Numbered from the stretch's first letter, positions 40,740 through 49,580 are shown. The stretch is DNA of 59,305 nucleotides from an uncultured Limosilactobacillus sp. (GCA_944327195.1 CALVGV010000008.1:1-59305); one strand, 5' to 3'. Translations and numbers: made by a program. The notes: generated by a model not told the origin, from the letters alone.

Positions 40740-40802
40740 GGCCGGAGCGGAGCAGAAATGCCCACCATCGTCACGGCCCGCAATTTTTGCGGAGCGGAGG
40801 CC
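40740..40802 (+). repeat. R7: internally deleted multi-hairpin repeat
   Basis: A 63-bp remnant that keeps both ends (GGCCGGAGCGGAGC and GCGGAGCGGAGGCC) and part of P2 (GCAGAAAT with ATTTTTGC, one G-T pair) and the class I 3' linker (CACCATCGTCACGG). P4 and P5 are deleted. It ends 7 bp from the stop of the minus-strand MFS gene. Confidence 0.85.
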
Positions 40803-40808
40803 CTCTTA

Positions 40809-41972
40809 TTAATCCGTGACGTGGTTAGAACTTATTTTTTGCTGGATTGTTACTAAACCAAAACTGACTACTAACATGCAGAGGGAACTAACCAGTGCGA
40901 ACCGGGTGTTGAAGTGGCTAAGCATCGCCCCACAAAAGGCTGTCCCAATCGTTGTCCCCAGGTTGGCTGCCGTCAAGAAGAGCCCGTTAGCAAAATCTGG
41001 CGCCGTGGTAGCCTCACTATTAATGAGATACTGGTCGGCGTTGTTGATTAGACCAGAGATGATCCCGATAAGGGTGAGGATGATTAACGCCAGGGCCGTG
41101 ATATTTCCCGTTAAGAATAAGGCGAAGTAGGCGGCAAAGGCCAGAACAGGAACAAGGCGAATGAGGTCGCGGGGATGTGTCGATAAGACCCGGCCCGCAA
41201 TGATATTCCCAACGATGTTAGCGAGACCGTAGACCATCAGGACCGCACTGACCGCATTGGCGGACAGGTGGGTGACGGTGGCTAAAAAGTCAGCCAGGTA
41301 GCTGAAAAAGCCAAAGACCGAACCATTGAACATCATGACCAGGACGATTGCCACCCACATGGCTGGTTTCTTCAGGACCCGCACCTGGTCACCGTAACTA
41401 ACCGGATTGTCAACGGGCATCGAGGGAACGATGAACATTGTCATGACCAAGACCAGGGCGTTCACCAGGGTAAAAAAGGCCATCGCAGCCGCAAACGAAT
41501 AGTGACTGACGATAAAGTTCGTGATGGGCACGCCAAGGACCATGCCGGCGGAGACGCCAATGAAGACCTGAGCAACTGCTTGTTGGGCCTTGCCTTTGTC
41601 TACCAGACTGGCCGCCATGGAAAAGGCCGTGGCCGTGTAGACGGGTTGGAAGAAGGCGGGGATAATCCGGGCCACCATCAGGACCGTGAAACTATGGGTG
41701 AAGATGGAAACAACATTTCCCAGGATAAAAACCTCCAGTGATATCACCATCGCCGTTTTGCGGTTAACCTTTGAAAACAAGAGGGGCATGGTGGGACCAG
41801 CCGCCGCTACGCCCAGGGCAAAACCACTGACGAGCAGGCCAGCGGTTGAAAGACTGACGCCGAAGAGCTTGGTCACGGTGGAAAGGGTGCTGACGACCCC
41901 CATTTCCGTGTTAATAATGCCGAAAACACCGAGGGCTAATAGGTTGATGATTAATTGATGTGATTTTCGCAT
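40809..41972 (-). CDS. MFS transporter, probably horizontally acquired
   Basis: A 387-residue DHA1-like transporter of the AraJ/YdhP kind with about twelve hydrophobic segments and the family stretch GFALGVAAAGPTMPLL. Such proteins export sugars, arabinosides or drugs; the substrate is unknown. Codon use is visibly AT-richer than that of all neighbours, and it lies between two related inverted terminator hairpins, with R7 at its 3' end. It was probably gained by transfer. ATG 41972 has an AAAGGACT site. Confidence 0.88.
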   Translation of the reverse strand: MRKSHQLIINLLALGVFGIINTEMGVVSTLSTVTKLFGVSLSTAGLLVSGFALGVAAAGPTMPLLFSKVNRKTAMVISLEVFILGNVVSIFTHSFTVLMVARIIPAFFQPVYTATAFSMAASLVDKGKAQQAVAQVFIGVSAGMVLGVPITNFIVSHYSFAAAMAFFTLVNALVLVMTMFIVPSMPVDNPVSYGDQVRVLKKPAMWVAIVLVMMFNGSVFGFFSYLADFLATVTHLSANAVSAVLMVYGLANIVGNIIAGRVLSTHPRDLIRLVPVLAFAAYFALFLTGNITALALIILTLIGIISGLINNADQYLINSEATTAPDFANGLFLTAANLGTTIGTAFCGAMLSHFNTRFALVSSLCMLVVSFGLVTIQQKISSNHVTD

Positions 41973-42088
41973 AGCAAGAATTAGTCCTTTCTTAGTATCT
42001 ATTTCCAGCGTAAGTGATTCTGTTAGCTATGTGAAATACTTATGATATATGGAGATCAATAGAAAAAAGCTATTGATGAAGGCATAAT

Positions 42089-42130
42089 AAAAAGAGCTTG
42101 CAAAGCATTTTCTGCTCGGCAAGCCCTTTT
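42089..42130 (+). terminator. Bidirectional terminator near MFS gene (right copy)
   Basis: GAGCTTGC pairs with GCAAGCCC inside A and T tracts. Read on the minus strand it closely matches the hairpin at 40668-40707. Confidence 0.75.
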
Positions 42131-42272
42131 CGTGGGCTGATTAATTTAGGTTGTTCCAACTCATTCCCTTGGAAAGTTAGTTGCCCCGTTAAAGTTTTCG
42201 TTGGTTCGGCGAAGTGGCACTAGTGGTTGTTGCCAGATCACAAGCAGTTGCCGATGATCACTACCGCCGCCG
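42131..42272 (+). other. Intergenic stretch with the P0 hairpin of R8
   Basis: No gene. The last 52 bp hold P0: TAGTGGT (42221-42227) pairs with ATCACTA (42257-42263), including one G-T pair, around the shared motif CACAAGCAGTTGCC. Confidence 0.65.
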
Positions 42273-42421
42273 GGCCGGAGTGGAGCGAAAATGCGGGCCA
42301 AGATGGTGAAATTTCACTTGGCGGGTTTCCCGCCTAGTGAAAGGCCAAGCTTTGAAACCCGGAGGGGCTCAAAGTTGTGCCCGCTATCGTCACGGCCCGC
42401 AATTTTCGCGGAGCGGAGGCC
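42273..42421 (+). repeat. R8: multi-hairpin repeat with wobble pairs
   Basis: Full class I copy ending 5 bp from the stop of the minus-strand CBS gene. P3 is GATGGTG with CGCTATC, paired only if G-T wobbles are allowed in this strand. The 5' purine motif reads GGAGTGGA against GGAGCGGA, again a T-G. P4 top GGCGGG/CCCGCC, P5 CTTTGA/TCAAAG. Confidence 0.9.
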
Positions 42422-42425
42422 CACC

Positions 42426-43061
42426 CTATGCGTGCAGGTCCTCAATCTCTGATACCTCAAAGCCGCGGCGGGTCAGGCGGCGGACAATCTTTTCCAGCCG
42501 GGTCTTGTCAACGTCCGCCGGCAGGGTGAAGAGCACCTGCTTGGTATCGCCATCCTCGTGGGGGGAGAGCGAAATCACGTTGACAATCCGGCTGAAGCGG
42601 GTGATCTCCTTGGAAATGGTGAAGAGGTCACCCCGCTCGTCGGGGACGGTCACCGTCAGCACGTAGCTGCCGCTGTTGACGTTCCAGGCCTCGGCCAGCA
42701 GCTTGAGCAGGCTGTTGTGGGTCAGGATGCCGTAGAAGTGGTTCTCCCGGTCCAAAACGGCGATGTAGGGGAGGTCGCGGATGGTGAAGAAGACCGAGTA
42801 GAAGGACGAGTCGATTGAGATGAACTTGGTGGCGTTCTTCAAGAGGGCGGTCACCGGCAGGTTCATGTCACCGCCGCGCGCCTTGTGGCGGTAGAGGTGC
42901 ATCTTGTAGATGTTGCCGCGGAAGATCGTCCCGGTTGGGTCGAGCACCGGCACGCAGCGGTAGCCGGAATCCTCCAGGGTGGTCAGCGCCTCGGCCAGGG
43001 TGGCGTTTTCTGATAGGGTGGTGAGGGAAGCTTTCGGTTTGATGAGCGATTTAAAAATCAT
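42426..43061 (-). CDS. CBS-domain protein with C-terminal ACT-like domain (AcuB-like)
   Basis: 211 residues: two CBS motifs (about residues 5-55 and 70-130, with YIAVLDRENHFYGILTHNSLL) followed by an ACT-like fold (VLTVTVPDERGDLF). CBS pairs bind adenine nucleotides, in some lactic-acid bacteria cyclic di-AMP, so a sensor role is likely but the ligand is unknown. ATG 43061 is chosen because AAGGAGT precedes it; the frame continues 13 codons upstream. Confidence 0.85.
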   Translation of the reverse strand: MIFKSLIKPKASLTTLSENATLAEALTTLEDSGYRCVPVLDPTGTIFRGNIYKMHLYRHKARGGDMNLPVTALLKNATKFISIDSSFYSVFFTIRDLPYIAVLDRENHFYGILTHNSLLKLLAEAWNVNSGSYVLTVTVPDERGDLFTISKEITRFSRIVNVISLSPHEDGDTKQVLFTLPADVDKTRLEKIVRRLTRRGFEVSEIEDLHA

Positions 43062-43188
43062 TCGTGACTCCTTAATTGATCCGTATTTTGCCGCTCTCAA
43101 TCATACCATAAAAAACTTGTTTGATGAGATTAAAATGAGAATCGTTCGGCGATGGGGCATCTTGATTAATCTTCGCCGCCGGATTCGG

Positions 43189-43194
43189 TATAAT
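43189..43194 (+). promoter_or_regulatory. -10 of pth
   Basis: TATAAT preceded by a weak TTAATC at 17 bp; 34 bp before the start codon. Confidence 0.5.
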
Positions 43195-43227
43195 AAATAA
43201 GATACGCAAAGAAGGGACGATTAAAAA

Positions 43228-43788
43228 ATGAAAATGATTGTTGGCCTCGGAAACATTGGCACCCGCTACGACGAAACCCGTCACAACACCGGCTTCATGG
43301 TGGTCGAGCAGTTTGCCCGCGACTACCAGCTCGGCGCCTTCACCCACGCAAAGGTCGAGGCGGTGGTGGCCAGCGGCCAGGTCCACGGCGAAAAGGTGCT
43401 CCTGGTCAAGCCGACGACCTACATGAACGACTCTGGCCGGGCGGTTAAGCCGCTGATGGACTACTACAAGCTGGACCTGGCGGACCTGGTGATCGTCAAC
43501 GACGACCTTGACATGCCGGTCGGCAAGGTGCGGCTGAAGAGCCACGGCAAGTCCGGCGGCCACAACGGCCTCAAGAGCATCATCCAGTACCTGGGAACCG
43601 ACAAGTTCAACCGGGTAAAGCTGGGGATTGACCACCCAGCCCACGGAACGGTGGTTAGCCACGTCCTCGGCAAGTTCACTAAGGAGGAACGCCCGGACTT
43701 CGACCTGGCCGTTCAGCGGGCGGAGGACGCCCTGAGCGACTGGGTAAAGGGTGAGAGCTTCGACCAGCTGATGAACGACTACAACTAG
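43228..43788 (+). CDS. pth: Peptidyl-tRNA hydrolase
   Basis: A 186-residue enzyme that frees tRNA from drop-off peptidyl-tRNA. Active-site features are NTGFMVVEQFA with the preceding ETRHNTG (catalytic His), the conserved PTTYMNDSG, and SGGHNGLKSI. Length is standard. mfd follows downstream, as in most Firmicutes, but here repeat R9 lies between. Confidence 0.96.
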   Translation: MKMIVGLGNIGTRYDETRHNTGFMVVEQFARDYQLGAFTHAKVEAVVASGQVHGEKVLLVKPTTYMNDSGRAVKPLMDYYKLDLADLVIVNDDLDMPVGKVRLKSHGKSGGHNGLKSIIQYLGTDKFNRVKLGIDHPAHGTVVSHVLGKFTKEERPDFDLAVQRAEDALSDWVKGESFDQLMNDYN

Positions 43789-43923
43789 TGGTGGCAGGGG
43801 AAGGCACTTGGAAGGAAAGAAATGTAATCGCAGCAAGCCTGCTTAGCAGAATTGTGGATGTAGGCGAAACCACCAAGTAGCCCAATCCCAAAGAGAACAA
43901 AAAAAGAAGCATTGGTACCACCT

Positions 43924-44069
43924 GGCCGGAGCGGAGGAAAATGCGGGCCAAGATGGTGAAATTTCACTTGGCGATTTATCGCCTAGTGAAAGGCCAAGCT
44001 TTGAGACCCAGCGGGGCTCAAAGTTGTGCCCACCATCGTCACGGCCCGCAATTTTCCGCAGCGGAGGCC
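43924..44069 (+). repeat. R9: multi-hairpin repeat in the mfd leader
   Basis: Full class I copy: P2 GGAAAAT-GCGGGCC with GGCCCGC-A-ATTTTCC, P3 GATGGTG/CACCATC, P4 top GGCGA/TCGCC. The inner 3' purine motif is GCA instead of GGA. It ends 29 bp before the mfd start with no room for a promoter, so it is probably transcribed as part of the mfd 5' leader. The preceding 43789-43923 holds no gene and ends with the GGTACCACCT flank. Confidence 0.9.
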
Positions 44070-44097
44070 ATTACCTACACAAAGGAGGGGAGAACTC

Positions 44098-47000
44098 GTG
44101 AAGTTAACGGATTTTGTGGCCGCCGTGCCCCAAGTCCAGCAAGTCATTGCCACCAGCAAGCAAAAGAAGCGCCAGCTAATCACCGGGATCGGTGGTTCGG
44201 CGCGGACCGCCCTGCTGGCAACCATCCAGGAGCAGGCCACCGGGCCGCTTTTGGTGGTGGTCGATAACGCCGCCCACCAGGAGGAACTGGTCGCCGACCT
44301 AAGCGGCCTCTTGCCGGCGGGGATGGTCCACGCCTTCCCGGCCGAGGAAAACCTGGCGATGGCGATCGCCGTCAGCTCGCCCAACTACCGCTTGGCCCGG
44401 GTGGCGGCCCTAACCGCCCTGCTGGCGGAGAAGCCGGCGGTGGTGGTCGCCACCGCCGCCGGGCTGCGGCGGCCGCTGGCCAGCCCGGCCGACTTTCGGG
44501 CCGCCCGCCTCGACTTGGCGGTCGGCGCCGAGCTCGACCTCACCCAGGTGGCCCAGCAGCTGACCACGATGGGCTTCGTTCGCCAGCAGCTGGTCCAGGC
44601 GCCGGGCGACTTCGCCATCCGCGGGTCGATCCTCGACATCTACGCCCTCAACACGCCCTACCCGGTCCGGGTTGACCTCTTCGACACCGAGATCGACTCG
44701 CTGCGCTACTTCGCCGCCGACAGCCAGCGGAGCCTGCAAAACGTCAGCCAGGCCACCATCCTGCCGGCCAGCGAGCTGGTCTTCACCCCGCAGGAAGCCC
44801 AGGCGGCCCACGAACGGCTCCAGGCCGAGTACGACCACGAGCGGGCCGGCAAGACCGGGGCCGAGGCCGAGCAGGTGGCCCACCGCTACGAACCGCTGCT
44901 GGCGGCGGTGGCGGCTGGCCACGCCGGTGAGGAACTGCTGGCCCACCAGGCGGCCGCCTTCCCCAAGGCCAGTCACCTGCTCGACTACCTGCCGAATTCG
45001 GCCCAGCTGGTCATCGACGACCTGACCCGGATCAAGGAGCAGGAGAAGGCGCTGGTCAACGACGAGGCCACCTGGCAGGCCGCCCACCGCGCCGGGGAAG
45101 TCACCGCCCCGACCCCGCTGGTGGAAGCGGCCCTGACCGCCGATCAGCACGCCCAGGCCTACCTGGCCCTCTTCAAGAAGGGGATGGGTAGCCTCCGCTT
45201 CGCCCTGGTGACCGACCTCCACACCCGACAAATGCAGCGCTTCTTCGGCGAGGTCGACCTGCTCAAGAACGAGCTGCGTCGCTTCACCGACCAGGGGGAG
45301 ACGGTGGTGATTTTGACCAAGGACGACGCCCGCCGGCGCAAGGTGGCCGCCGACCTAACCGACTTCGGTTTCACCGGCCTGGAAACCAGCCCGACCGACC
45401 TTAAGCCCCACCAACTCCAGCTGGTCGCCGCCAGCCTCAACAACGGCTTCGAGTTCCCGATGGCCAACCTGGTGGTGATCACCGAGGCCGAGCTCTTCAA
45501 GCAGCTGCAAAAGCGCCGCCAGCGGCCGCAGAAGCTCTCCAACGCCGAGCGGATCAAGTCCTACACCGACCTCAAGCCCGGCGACTACGTGGTCCACGTC
45601 AACCACGGGATCGGCGTCTTCGCCGGGATTAAGACGATGGTCGTCGACGGCGTCCACCAGGACTACATCGCCCTCGACTACCGCGACCACGCCCAAATCT
45701 TCGTCCCGGTCACCCAGCTCAACCTGGTGCAAAAGTACGTCTCGGCCGAGGGCAAGACGCCGCGGGTCAACCGCCTCGGCGGCAGCGAGTGGGCCAAGAC
45801 CAAGCGGCGGGTGGCTGCCAAGGTCGAAGACATCGCCGACGAGCTGGTCGACCTCTATGCCAAGCGCAAGGTGGCCAAGGGCTACGCCTTCCCGGCCGAC
45901 GACTACCTGCAGGAGAAGTTCGACCACAACTTCCCCTACACCGAAACCCCCGACCAGCTCCGCAGCATCGAGGAAATCAAGGCCGACATGGAGGAGCCCA
46001 AGCCAATGGACCGCCTCCTGGTCGGCGATGTTGGCTACGGCAAGACCGAGGTGGCGATGCGGGCGATCTTCAAGGCGGTCGCCGGCGGCAAGCAGGTCGC
46101 CTTCTTGGTGCCAACCACCATCCTGGCCCAGCAGCACTTCGACACCCTGACCGCCCGCTTCGAGGGCTTCCCGGTGACGATCGACATGATGTCGCGCTTC
46201 AAGACCAGCGCCGAGCTGAAGGCCACCGAGGCTGGCCTGGCCGACGGGTCGATTGATGTCGTCGTCGGCACCCACCGCCTCTTGTCCAAGGACGTCAAGT
46301 TCCACGACCTCGGCCTCCTGATCATCGACGAGGAGCAGCGCTTCGGCGTCAAGCACAAGGAGAAGCTGAAGGAACTGAAGACCAACGTCGACGTCTTGAC
46401 CCTGACGGCGACGCCGATCCCGCGGACCCTCCACATGTCGATGCTCGGTGTGCGCGACCTCTCCGTGCTGGAGACGCCGCCGAGTGGCCGCTTCCCGATT
46501 CAGACCTACGTCCTCGAGCAAAACGCCGGGGCGATTGCGGCCGGGATCCGGCGCGAACTGGCCCGCGGTGGCCAGGCCTACTACCTCCACAACCGGGTCC
46601 ACGATATCGACCAGGTGGTGGCCCAGCTGCAGGACCTGGTGCCGGAGGCGCGGATCGCCGCCATCCACGGTCAGATGACCGAGGCCCAGCTGGAGGGGGT
46701 TCTCTACGACTTCATCCGCGGCGAGTCCGACGTGCTGGTGACGACCTCGATCATCGAAACCGGGGTCGACATCGCCAACGTCAACACCCTCTTCGTGGAA
46801 GACGCCGACCGGATGGGCCTGGCCCAGCTCTACCAGATCCGCGGACGGATTGGCAGAAGCAACCGGGTGGCCTACGCCTACTTCATGTACCAGCCCAACA
46901 AGGTGTTGACCGAACTGGGCGAGAAGCGCCTGGCGGCGATCCGCGACTTTACCGAGCTGGGGAGCGGCTTTAAGATCGCGATGCGCGATCTGTCGATCCG

Positions 47001-47604
47001 CGGCGCCGGCAGCCTCCTTGGCAAGCAGCAGCATGGCTTCATCGATTCGGTCGGCTACGACCTCTACTCGGCGATGCTGGCCTCGGCGGTTGCCAAGAAG
47101 CAGGGCAAGCCGGAGAAGGTGGTCACCGACGCCGAGCTCGACCTCAACGTTGAGGCCTACTTCCCCGACTCCTACATCGCCGACCAGCGGCAGAAGATGG
47201 AACTCTATAAGGACCTGCGCAAGGTGGGGAGCGAGCGCGAGCTGACCGAGTTGGCCGGCGATTTGATCGACCGCTTCGGCGACTACCCGGCCCCGGTTGC
47301 CACCCTCTTGCAGGTGGCCGCCCTCAAGCTGGCCGCCGACCAGGCCCAGCTGGTGGCCATCCACCGCAAGAAGGACAACTTGCTAGTGAAGCTGTCCCCG
47401 GTCGCCACCCGCCAACTGGGGGCGCCGGCGGTGATCAAGCAACTGGCCAAGACCCGCTTCAAGGCGACGATGGGCGAAGAGGCGGGCGCGATGACGGTTC
47501 GGCTGGTGATCCAGCCGAAGATGACCGACTGGCTCAAGCAGCTGACGACCTTCGTCCAGGGCCTCTGGCAGGCGATGGACGACAGCGACGACAAGAAAGG
47601 ATGA
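44098..47604 (+). CDS. mfd: Transcription-repair coupling factor
   Basis: 1168 residues. An N-terminal UvrB-like region (ITGIGGSARTALLAT) recruits UvrA, a CarD-like RNA-polymerase-interacting domain follows (GDYVVHVNHGIGVFAG, about residue 500), then a RecG-like translocase (GDVGYGKTEVA, DEEQRFG, QIRGRIGRS), and the C-terminal autoinhibitory domain. It removes stalled polymerase and directs excision repair to the template strand. GTG 44098 has a perfect AAAGGAGGGG site; the frame upstream runs through repeat R9. Confidence 0.97.
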   Translation: MKLTDFVAAVPQVQQVIATSKQKKRQLITGIGGSARTALLATIQEQATGPLLVVVDNAAHQEELVADLSGLLPAGMVHAFPAEENLAMAIAVSSPNYRLARVAALTALLAEKPAVVVATAAGLRRPLASPADFRAARLDLAVGAELDLTQVAQQLTTMGFVRQQLVQAPGDFAIRGSILDIYALNTPYPVRVDLFDTEIDSLRYFAADSQRSLQNVSQATILPASELVFTPQEAQAAHERLQAEYDHERAGKTGAEAEQVAHRYEPLLAAVAAGHAGEELLAHQAAAFPKASHLLDYLPNSAQLVIDDLTRIKEQEKALVNDEATWQAAHRAGEVTAPTPLVEAALTADQHAQAYLALFKKGMGSLRFALVTDLHTRQMQRFFGEVDLLKNELRRFTDQGETVVILTKDDARRRKVAADLTDFGFTGLETSPTDLKPHQLQLVAASLNNGFEFPMANLVVITEAELFKQLQKRRQRPQKLSNAERIKSYTDLKPGDYVVHVNHGIGVFAGIKTMVVDGVHQDYIALDYRDHAQIFVPVTQLNLVQKYVSAEGKTPRVNRLGGSEWAKTKRRVAAKVEDIADELVDLYAKRKVAKGYAFPADDYLQEKFDHNFPYTETPDQLRSIEEIKADMEEPKPMDRLLVGDVGYGKTEVAMRAIFKAVAGGKQVAFLVPTTILAQQHFDTLTARFEGFPVTIDMMSRFKTSAELKATEAGLADGSIDVVVGTHRLLSKDVKFHDLGLLIIDEEQRFGVKHKEKLKELKTNVDVLTLTATPIPRTLHMSMLGVRDLSVLETPPSGRFPIQTYVLEQNAGAIAAGIRRELARGGQAYYLHNRVHDIDQVVAQLQDLVPEARIAAIHGQMTEAQLEGVLYDFIRGESDVLVTTSIIETGVDIANVNTLFVEDADRMGLAQLYQIRGRIGRSNRVAYAYFMYQPNKVLTELGEKRLAAIRDFTELGSGFKIAMRDLSIRGAGSLLGKQQHGFIDSVGYDLYSAMLASAVAKKQGKPEKVVTDAELDLNVEAYFPDSYIADQRQKMELYKDLRKVGSERELTELAGDLIDRFGDYPAPVATLLQVAALKLAADQAQLVAIHRKKDNLLVKLSPVATRQLGAPAVIKQLAKTRFKATMGEEAGAMTVRLVIQPKMTDWLKQLTTFVQGLWQAMDDSDDKKG

Positions 47605-47608
47605 TAAG

Positions 47609-47884
47609 ATGCGACTCGATAAGTTTTTGAAGGTTTCCCGGATCATCAAGCGGCGGACGATCGCCAAGAAGATTGCCGACCAGGGGCGGATCCTGGTCAA
47701 CGGCAAGGAGGCAAAGTCCTCGACCAAGGTGGCTCCCGGGGATGAGCTGACGATTAAGTTCGGCAACAAGACGACCGTTCTCAAGATCGACCAGGTGGAA
47801 GAAACCACCAAGAAGGCCGACGCCGCCGACCTCTACACCCTAATCAAGGAGGAGTACGCGGAGGACTTCTCCCTCGACGACTAG
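47609..47884 (+). CDS. rqcP: RqcP (S4-domain ribosome quality-control factor)
   Basis: A 91-residue S4-domain protein (MRLDKFLKVSRIIKRRTIAKK). Known as YabO/RqcP, it steadies the P-site tRNA while RqcH adds alanine tails to stalled chains on large subunits. It follows mfd by 4 bp. Repeat R10 begins 23 bp after its stop. Confidence 0.93.
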   Translation: MRLDKFLKVSRIIKRRTIAKKIADQGRILVNGKEAKSSTKVAPGDELTIKFGNKTTVLKIDQVEETTKKADAADLYTLIKEEYAEDFSLDD

Positions 47885-47906
47885 GCGGGAGCGTAACGGT
47901 GGTGGG

Positions 47907-48057
47907 GGCCTCCGCTCCGCAGCTTCCGCGGGCTGGAACATGGGGGGCACGACTTTGAGCCCTAACTCCGCCAGGTCTCAAAGCTCGGCCCTCCCTAAGC
48001 GGCAGAGCCGCTAAGGGAGTCTCCCCATTGAGCCCGTGGGTCTGCTCCGCTCCGGCC
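47907..48057 (-). repeat. R10: multi-hairpin repeat, class II
   Basis: In its own orientation: P2 GCAG, internal loop AC/AAG, then CCACGGGCT with AGCCCGCGG (one A-C mismatch); P3 ATGGGG/CCCCAT; P4 CTCCCTTAGCGGC/GCCGCTTAGGGAG; P5 CTTTGAG/CTCAAAG with an enlarged loop. The 3' arm is identical to the orphan arm in R5. Confidence 0.9.
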
Positions 48058-48337
48058 CTGGCGGCGGAGTGCATGGGTGGCCACAGCTTGTTAGGAGGGG
48101 AGAACCCCCTCTTTCGTGGGCGATATGAACTAGCCGTACTAGCTGACGGGAGGATCGTCTTTCTCTGACTTCCAGGTGATGAACTATGGGCGACTAGCAA
48201 GGCTCTTAGCGTTTATTTGTAGTTGGCGAAACGTTGCTACTTTCATTAACATTAACTAGCTGGCTAGGAAAGTCATCTGTGAAAAGGGGGGTTCTTCCCT
48301 TTCGCCAAGCAGGAGCCACCTTAGCACTACGTTGCCG
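48058..48337 (+). other. AT-richer intergenic core between R10 and R11
   Basis: 280 bp without a gene. The first ~55 bp match the P0 region of R12 in layout (GGGGGTT and ACTCC arms on the minus strand, motif ACAAGCTGTGGCC). Further small inverted repeats (CTAGC-rich) follow. No promoter assigned. Confidence 0.5.
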
Positions 48338-48486
48338 GGCCGGAGCGGAGCGAATGGGCGGGCTAAGATGGTGAGATTTCACTTGGCGATTTATCGCCTA
48401 GTGAAAGGCCAAGCTTTGAGACCCGGAGGGGCTCAAAGTTGTGCCCACCATCGTCACGGTCCCGCCCACTTCGCGGAGCGGAGGCC
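48338..48486 (+). repeat. R11: multi-hairpin repeat, class I variant
   Basis: P2 is GCGAA-TGGGCGGG with CCCGCCCA-C-TTCGC, P3 GATGGTG/CACCATC, P4 top GGCGA/TCGCC, P5 CTTTGAG/CTCAAAG. It lies 142 bp upstream of divIC, head-to-head with R10 across a 280-bp core. Confidence 0.9.
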
Positions 48487-48627
48487 CACCCCGTCCGATT
48501 CTCCCGAAACGAAGCGGTTAATTTGTCTTAAGTGCGAAATTTCGCAAATCCCCATGGACAAAAATGGATTTAACATGTCATACTACGGGTGAAATACCGT
48601 CACATAAAGGTGGAAAGGAGGCCGCTG

Positions 48628-48990
48628 ATGGCCGGCAAGCGGGTTACCAAGCTCAATAATCAATTTACCCGGGACCAGGAGAATCACCAGGCCCGCCAAC
48701 GCGAGTACCGCAAAAAGGTGCACCTGCGCCGGGCGATCGTCATCGGCAGCGTCTTCCTTGTCTTGGCCTTGGTATTAGGGATCCAGCTCTGGTCGGCCCA
48801 CCGGCAGTTGACCAAGCTCGATAACCAAATCAGCGCCGCCCAGACCACCCTCAAGCAAAAGAAGGCCAAAAACAAGAAGTTGGCCAAGCAAAAGAAGTTG
48901 CTCGAGGACCCGGCCTATTTGCAAGAGCTGATTCGCGCCAAGTATAACTACGCCAAGAAGGGCGAAATTATCTATAATTTTGTCAAATAG
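48628..48990 (+). CDS. divIC: Septum formation initiator DivIC
   Basis: 120 residues: short basic cytoplasmic N-terminus, one membrane helix (about 33-53), then a coiled coil (LDNQISAAQTTLKQKK) and a C-terminal extracellular part ending YAKKGEIIYNF. With DivIB and FtsL it forms the division trimer. ATG 48628 follows AAAGGAGG. The 140 bp upstream after R11 hold only a GCGAAATTTCGC palindrome. Confidence 0.9.
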   Translation: MAGKRVTKLNNQFTRDQENHQARQREYRKKVHLRRAIVIGSVFLVLALVLGIQLWSAHRQLTKLDNQISAAQTTLKQKKAKNKKLAKQKKLLEDPAYLQELIRAKYNYAKKGEIIYNFVK

Positions 48991-49016
48991 CGCGATCACC
49001 AAAATTGGCGGTGTGG

Positions 49017-49022
49017 TATACT
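49017..49022 (+). promoter_or_regulatory. -10 of the S1-domain gene
   Basis: TATACT with a TG-type extension just upstream; 70 bp before the start codon. Confidence 0.5.
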
Positions 49023-49091
49023 CATCTACAACGATTTAAAATTTTTTCGGTAGCGCCCGCTTTGGCGGGAAAATAGGAGGATTCGCTTTTC

Positions 49092-49580
49092 ATGGCAATT
49101 GAAGAAGGAAGCAAGGTTTCCGGCACGGTATCCGGAATCACGAACTTCGGTGCGTTTGTGGACCTGGAAGACAACCAAACCGGCCTGGTTCACATTAGTC
49201 AAATTTCCAATTCCTTCGTGAAGGACATTCACGACGTCCTGGCCGTTGGTGACCAGGTCGAAGCCAAGGTGGTCAAGGTGGCCCCGGATGGCAAGATTGC
49301 CCTATCGATGAAGGCAATTGAAGAGGCCCCGGCCGCCAAGCACATCGCCAAGGTGGAACGGGAACACGGCCACGACCACCGCGACCACGGGGAGGGCCGC
49401 CACTACGGTCGCGACTCCCGCCCGGCCCGTGGCGGTTACGGCAACCACCACGGCCACAAGCAGTCGGGTGACTTCAACGCCATGCTGGCTTCCTTCATGA
49501 AGGAAAGCGACTCCCGCCTGTCGACCTTGAAGCGCCAAACCGACGGCAAGCGCGGCGGCCGGGGTGGCCGGCGGAGCTAA
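49092..49580 (+). CDS. S1 RNA-binding domain protein (YabR-like)
   Basis: 162 residues. The S1 fold covers about residues 5-75 (GTVSGITNFGAFVDL, GLVHISQIS). The remainder is a His/Arg/Gly-rich tail (HGHDHRDHGEGRHYGRD) and ends RGGRGGRRS, an RGG-like RNA-binding end. Homologues next to divIC are general stress or translation-linked proteins. The stop and the tilS start overlap (TAATG). Confidence 0.88.
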   Translation: MAIEEGSKVSGTVSGITNFGAFVDLEDNQTGLVHISQISNSFVKDIHDVLAVGDQVEAKVVKVAPDGKIALSMKAIEEAPAAKHIAKVEREHGHDHRDHGEGRHYGRDSRPARGGYGNHHGHKQSGDFNAMLASFMKESDSRLSTLKRQTDGKRGGRGGRRS

